A model generated the notes under the pieces. The model made no database searches. It saw nothing but the letters and a program-made list of their open reading frames with translations, and had not been told where the DNA came from. The position numbers and the translations under genes are program-made. Positions 5,758 to 8,811 of a stretch of DNA of 8,811 nt are shown one piece after another (within the stretch, counting starts at the first letter, position 1; every line of letters starts with the position of its first letter). The stretch comes from Oscillospiraceae bacterium (lineage in GTDB: Bacteria; Bacillota_A; Clostridia; Oscillospirales; Oscillospiraceae), in the NCBI GenBank assembly GCA_017411665.1, contig JAFQPT010000129.1, positions 1-8,811 on the forward strand, written 5' to 3'.

Positions 5758-6639
5758 ATGAACATTCTCCGTATGGCAGGAAGCTGCGCGCTGATTATTT
5801 TGTTTGCGTTTCTTGCGGCGATGAACTTCGAAATTTTCATTTTGAACAATGCCTTTGCCCCTGCGGGTATCAACGGCATTGCCACCATGATTCAATATAA
5901 GCTTGGCATCAGTGTGGGGTATTTGAACCTGCTGTTTAATATCCCTCTGTGCCTCATTGCCTATTTCTTTGTGGAAAAGGAATTTATTGCCAAGTCTCTG
6001 ACCTTCACTCTGGCGTTTTCTGCGTTTCTGCTGGTGTTTAAGAATCATCTGATTGACCTGAGCCCCTTCGTATATGTGACCGCAAACGGCACCAGCACCA
6101 TTCTGGCGCCCATTGCCGCAGGTGTGCTCAACGGCATGATGTTTACCTCTGTCATCAAGGCAGGGGGCAGCATGGGCGGCATGGACATTGTAGCGGCCTG
6201 TATCCGTAAGGTGAAGCCCCATCTGAACATGAACTCCGTGATTTTTGCACTGAATACCTGCGTGGCACTGATTTCCTATTTCGTGTATGATTTTAATGTG
6301 GAGCCCGTCATCCTGTGCATCATGTACTGCTTCATTTCCAGCCAGATGAGCGAAAAGCTGCTGCAGGGCGTGAAGCGTGCGGTGAAGTTTGAAATCGTGT
6401 CCAACCACTTCGAAGAGATTTCCAAGGAAATCATCGATAACCTGCACCATTCCGTAACCGTCATGCCCGCAACGGGGATGTACACCCATAAGGATACCAA
6501 GCTGATGGTGTGCGTGGTCACCAAGCGTGATGTCCACGACCTGCAGCAGATTCTTGCCAAGTATCCCGGCACCTTTGCATACACATCCAATGTGACCGAG
6601 ACCATGGGCAACTTCATGCGTCAGCGCACCGTGGTATAA
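5758..6639 (+). CDS. YitT family membrane protein (DUF161 + DUF2179)
   Basis: A 293-aa integral membrane protein of the YitT family, widespread in Bacillota; the transported substrate is not known. Five or so hydrophobic segments cover about residues 8-190, with the family signatures NAFAPAGINGIATMI (31-45), FNIPLCLIAY (60-69) and GGSMGGMDIVA (136-146). A soluble C-terminal DUF2179 domain runs from about 210 to 290 (FEIVSNHFEEISKEI, GMYTHKDTKLMVCVVTKRD, Y...N.TETMGNF). The length is normal for the family and the protein is complete. AGGAGG (5745-5750) lies 7 nt before the ATG. The gene has its own promoter and terminator. The C-terminal domain has been suggested to bind a ligand, but nothing in this sequence says which. 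Confidence 0.93.
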   Translation: MNILRMAGSCALIILFAFLAAMNFEIFILNNAFAPAGINGIATMIQYKLGISVGYLNLLFNIPLCLIAYFFVEKEFIAKSLTFTLAFSAFLLVFKNHLIDLSPFVYVTANGTSTILAPIAAGVLNGMMFTSVIKAGGSMGGMDIVAACIRKVKPHLNMNSVIFALNTCVALISYFVYDFNVEPVILCIMYCFISSQMSEKLLQGVKRAVKFEIVSNHFEEISKEIIDNLHHSVTVMPATGMYTHKDTKLMVCVVTKRDVHDLQQILAKYPGTFAYTSNVTETMGNFMRQRTVV

Positions 6640-6650
6640 TACAAACTCGC

Positions 6651-6687
6651 AATCCTGTGAATTTTTTCAGAAAATTCACAGGATTTT
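6651..6687 (+). terminator. Hairpin terminator after the YitT-family gene
   Basis: A perfect 15-bp inverted repeat, AATCCTGTGAATTTT (6651-6665) and AAAATTCACAGGATT (6671-6685), with a 5-nt loop. It is followed by only a short T run (6684-6687), so it may terminate less efficiently than the two upstream hairpins. Confidence 0.75.
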
Positions 6688-6689
6688 CA

Positions 6690-6718
6690 TTGTTTCGGCA
6701 AAGACTTCGTACTATATT
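6690..6718 (+). promoter_or_regulatory. Candidate promoter of the DUF2974 hydrolase gene
   Basis: TTGTTT (6690-6695) and TATATT (6713-6718) with a 17-bp spacer, directly after the preceding hairpin. This leaves a leader of about 14 nt before the ATG at 6739. Confidence 0.55.
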
Positions 6719-6738
6719 GATACTATGAGGTGATACTG

Positions 6739-7953
6739 ATGAAGGATATCTACACTGTATTTGACTATGTAAACTGGAGAGGCGACCTGTCCTTTGTGCA
6801 GGACCCCTTTAATGAAGTGGACAGTGTGATTTTGTCCATGGTTTGCTTTCTGGACTTCAGCGACATTGTCCCCGCACCCCATGAGCAGGGCAGCATCACG
6901 CTGGAAGAGGCCATGAGCCGTATGCCGGAAAAGTTTGAAGGGGACCGCCGACTGGGTGCCATCCTGCCCGATGACATTTTGTATATGAGCCACGCAGCGG
7001 CAAGAGCGCCCCGCTACAAGGACGCCAAGCTGTTTGCTTTTGAAAATACCATTGACGAAGAAAAGGAAATGCAGTTTGGGGCGCTGAGCTTCCGCCTGTC
7101 CGACGGCAGTCTGTTTTGCGCCTTCCGCGGCACCGATGACACCATTGTGGGCTGGAAAGAGGACTTTAACATGACCTTCCTGTCCCATATTCCCGCGCAG
7201 GAGCGGGCGGCTGCTTATCTCAACGAGGTGGCGGGGAAGCACAGCGGTGCCATTCGTACAGGGGGCCACTCCAAGGGCGGCAATCTGGCTGTCTGGGCGG
7301 CGGTACACTGCAATCCCGCAGTCCGCAGCCGCATCGTGTTTGCATACAGCAATGACGGTCCCGGCTTTACCCGCGAGATGCTGGAGAGCTATGAATACAT
7401 CACCATGCGTGACCGCTGCATGAACTATGTGCCCCAGTCCTCTCTGGTGGGGATGCTGATGGAGCATGACGAAAACTATACCATCATTTATTCCAACAAA
7501 AACGGGCTCATGCAGCATGACCCCTATTCCTGGGCGGTGTGCCGCAATCGATACATATATCTGGAAGAACGCTCTGCATTCGGGGAGCACTCCGATGCGG
7601 CGATACGCTTGTGGCTGAGCACCATGTCTGCGGAGGAACGGCATGAGCTGGTGGACGACCTGTTTGAGTTGCTGGAGTCTACGGGCGCAAAGACATTGAC
7701 GGAGTTGACCCAGTCCAAGGGAGTCCTCACGTCTGCAGTGAAGACATTGGCGGAATATGATAAGCCCCGCCGCAAGCGTCTGGGTAAGCTGTTTGCCCGT
7801 TTTGTGGCAGCGCAGGTGGAAACCGCTGCGCCCGAAACGGAGCTGATGACCAGGCTTGAAAAGCTGGAGAAGCTGGAAAAGCCGAGCTTGAAGAATCTGG
7901 ATAAATTAGACCTGAAATCCTTGCGTTCTTTGCTGGAACGGGATGAAAAGTAA
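6739..7953 (+). CDS. DUF2974 (Mbeg1-like) alpha/beta-hydrolase, lipase-like
   Basis: A 404-aa protein of the DUF2974/Mbeg1-like family (PF11187), common in Clostridia and with an alpha/beta-hydrolase fold. The N-terminus has the family opening VFDYVNWRGDLSFVQDPFNEVD (seen at 7-28, e.g. YVNWRGDLSF). FRGTDDTIVGWKEDFNM (129-145) recalls the oxyanion region of class 3 lipases. GGHSKGGNLAVWAA (175-188) is the nucleophile elbow, with S178 as the likely nucleophile. D206 in SNDGPGF and H260 in MQHDPYSWAV are plausible triad partners. Residues about 371-404 are a Leu/Lys/Glu-rich helix, possibly a coiled coil. No signal peptide or membrane segment is seen, so it is probably cytoplasmic. ATG 6739 is chosen because GAGGTG (6727-6732) lies 6 nt upstream; an in-frame GTG at 6730 lies inside that site. 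The natural substrate is unknown. Confidence 0.88.
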   Translation: MKDIYTVFDYVNWRGDLSFVQDPFNEVDSVILSMVCFLDFSDIVPAPHEQGSITLEEAMSRMPEKFEGDRRLGAILPDDILYMSHAAARAPRYKDAKLFAFENTIDEEKEMQFGALSFRLSDGSLFCAFRGTDDTIVGWKEDFNMTFLSHIPAQERAAAYLNEVAGKHSGAIRTGGHSKGGNLAVWAAVHCNPAVRSRIVFAYSNDGPGFTREMLESYEYITMRDRCMNYVPQSSLVGMLMEHDENYTIIYSNKNGLMQHDPYSWAVCRNRYIYLEERSAFGEHSDAAIRLWLSTMSAEERHELVDDLFELLESTGAKTLTELTQSKGVLTSAVKTLAEYDKPRRKRLGKLFARFVAAQVETAAPETELMTRLEKLEKLEKPSLKNLDKLDLKSLRSLLERDEK

Positions 7954-7962
7954 AGAAAACGG

Positions 7963-7991
7963 TTGCATAAAAGCAATCTGCGTGATATACT
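7963..7991 (+). promoter_or_regulatory. Promoter of the THF riboswitch-folT unit
   Basis: TTGCAT (7963-7968) and TATACT (7986-7991), spacer 17 bp, with an extended -10 TGA at 7983-7985. The start site near 7998 gives a leader of about 200 nt, enough for the riboswitch. It begins 9 nt after the stop of the preceding gene; no terminator separates them. Confidence 0.65.
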
Positions 7992-8011
7992 CGGTTTTGC
8001 AAAAGTAAATG

Positions 8012-8044
8012 ACTGCCGAAGCAGATGGTTGCGCTTCGAGCAGT
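8012..8044 (+). other. Leader hairpin upstream of the THF aptamer
   Basis: ACTGC-CGAAGC (8012-8022) pairs with GCTTCG-A-GCAGT (8033-8044): 11 bp with one bulged A and a 10-nt loop. It ends 6 nt before the aptamer and has no T-tract, so it is not a terminator for the preceding gene. It is not part of the known THF riboswitch core; the role is unknown. Confidence 0.6.
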
Positions 8045-8050
8045 ACTTGT

Positions 8051-8143
8051 CAGAGTAGGTTCAGCGCGTAAAGTGCGGTGGGACGGGATGTTGCTCACCG
8101 ACGAAGCACCCTTGAGGTGTGCGATGCTGCACCGCGTCCGCTG
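8051..8143 (+). promoter_or_regulatory. Tetrahydrofolate (THF) riboswitch
   Basis: The order of conserved blocks matches the THF riboswitch: CAGAGTAG (8051-8058), GCGCGTAAAGTGCGGTG (8064-8080), GGGATGTTG (8085-8093), CACCGACGAAG (8096-8106), a CACC-CTTGA-GGTG hairpin (8107-8119) and the 3' part GCACCGCGTCCGCTG (8129-8143). CAG/CTG at the two ends closes P1. The class binds reduced folates and represses folate transport genes in Bacillota, and the downstream gene here is folT, which supports the call. Confidence 0.92.
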
Positions 8144-8160
8144 CCATGAATGAACGAACG

Positions 8161-8198
8161 AACTTCTTTCGTGGCAACTGCTGCGAAAGGAGTTTTTT
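8161..8198 (+). promoter_or_regulatory. Expression platform hairpin hiding the folT ribosome binding site, with T-tract
   Basis: AACTTCTTTCG (8161-8171) pairs with CGAAAGGAGTT (8184-8194), 11 bp with one G-U pair. The 3' arm contains the folT Shine-Dalgarno AAAGGAG (8186-8192), 6 nt before the ATG. Six T (8193-8198) follow, so the same hairpin can both hide the site and terminate transcription. TGCCA at the 3' edge of the aptamer (8142-8146) is complementary to TGGCA in the loop (8172-8176) and could compete with P1 or this hairpin; that is inference. Confidence 0.8.

Positions 8199-8811
<613 letters not shown>

Noticed and set aside
5677..7644. Two long minus-strand open frames (about 286 and 310 codons) opposite the YitT and DUF2974 genes
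   Set aside because: The + strand genes match known families over their full length; the antisense products are His/Gln-rich and unlike real proteins.
8152..8163. (GAAC)3 tandem repeat, considered as an attachment site or slippage-controlled switch
   Set aside because: Only three units, in the non-coding riboswitch leader, with no integrase or duplicated end nearby.

Overview
The window looks like chromosomal DNA of a mid-GC gut-type Clostridia (Bacillota, probably Oscillospirales or a relative). The grounds are AGGAGG-type ribosome binding sites at 5-9 nt spacing, sigma-A-like promoters, Rho-independent terminators, a clostridial c-di-GMP-I aptamer and a tetrahydrofolate riboswitch in front of a folate ECF transporter gene. 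All convincing genes lie on the + strand. No tRNA, rRNA, CRISPR array or transposase is visible.

Layout: (1) 1-355 holds no gene. It carries a c-di-GMP-I (GEMM) riboswitch on the minus strand, reading out of the window to the left, and the promoter of the next gene. (2) 356-1561 encodes a SARP/BTAD-type regulator with a C-terminal degenerate GGDEF-like domain that has lost GGDEF but keeps an RxxD motif at the I-site position; a strong terminator follows. (3) From a good promoter at 1597-1625, azlC and azlD (branched-chain amino acid exporter) run without a visible terminator into four tandem paralogous lipoprotein genes (2699-5135). (4) A small membrane-anchored protein of unknown function (5219-5638) follows and ends at a large terminator hairpin. 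(5) A YitT-family membrane protein (5758-6639) and a DUF2974/Mbeg1-like alpha/beta hydrolase (6739-7953) each have their own promoter. (6) A THF riboswitch with a hairpin that can hide the ribosome binding site and terminate transcription controls folT (8199 onward).

The right end is odd. From about 8713 another frame encodes an unmistakable internal piece of an aldehyde dehydrogenase, and the folT frame runs through it out of frame, giving a nonsense C-terminus. This is a real rearrangement or, more likely, a chimeric join near a contig end.

The points most worth following up are the possible c-di-GMP-sensing SARP regulator beside a c-di-GMP riboswitch, and the four-member lipoprotein family with YD-like repeat motifs attached to azlCD. 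No complete new defence or mobile system is supported.
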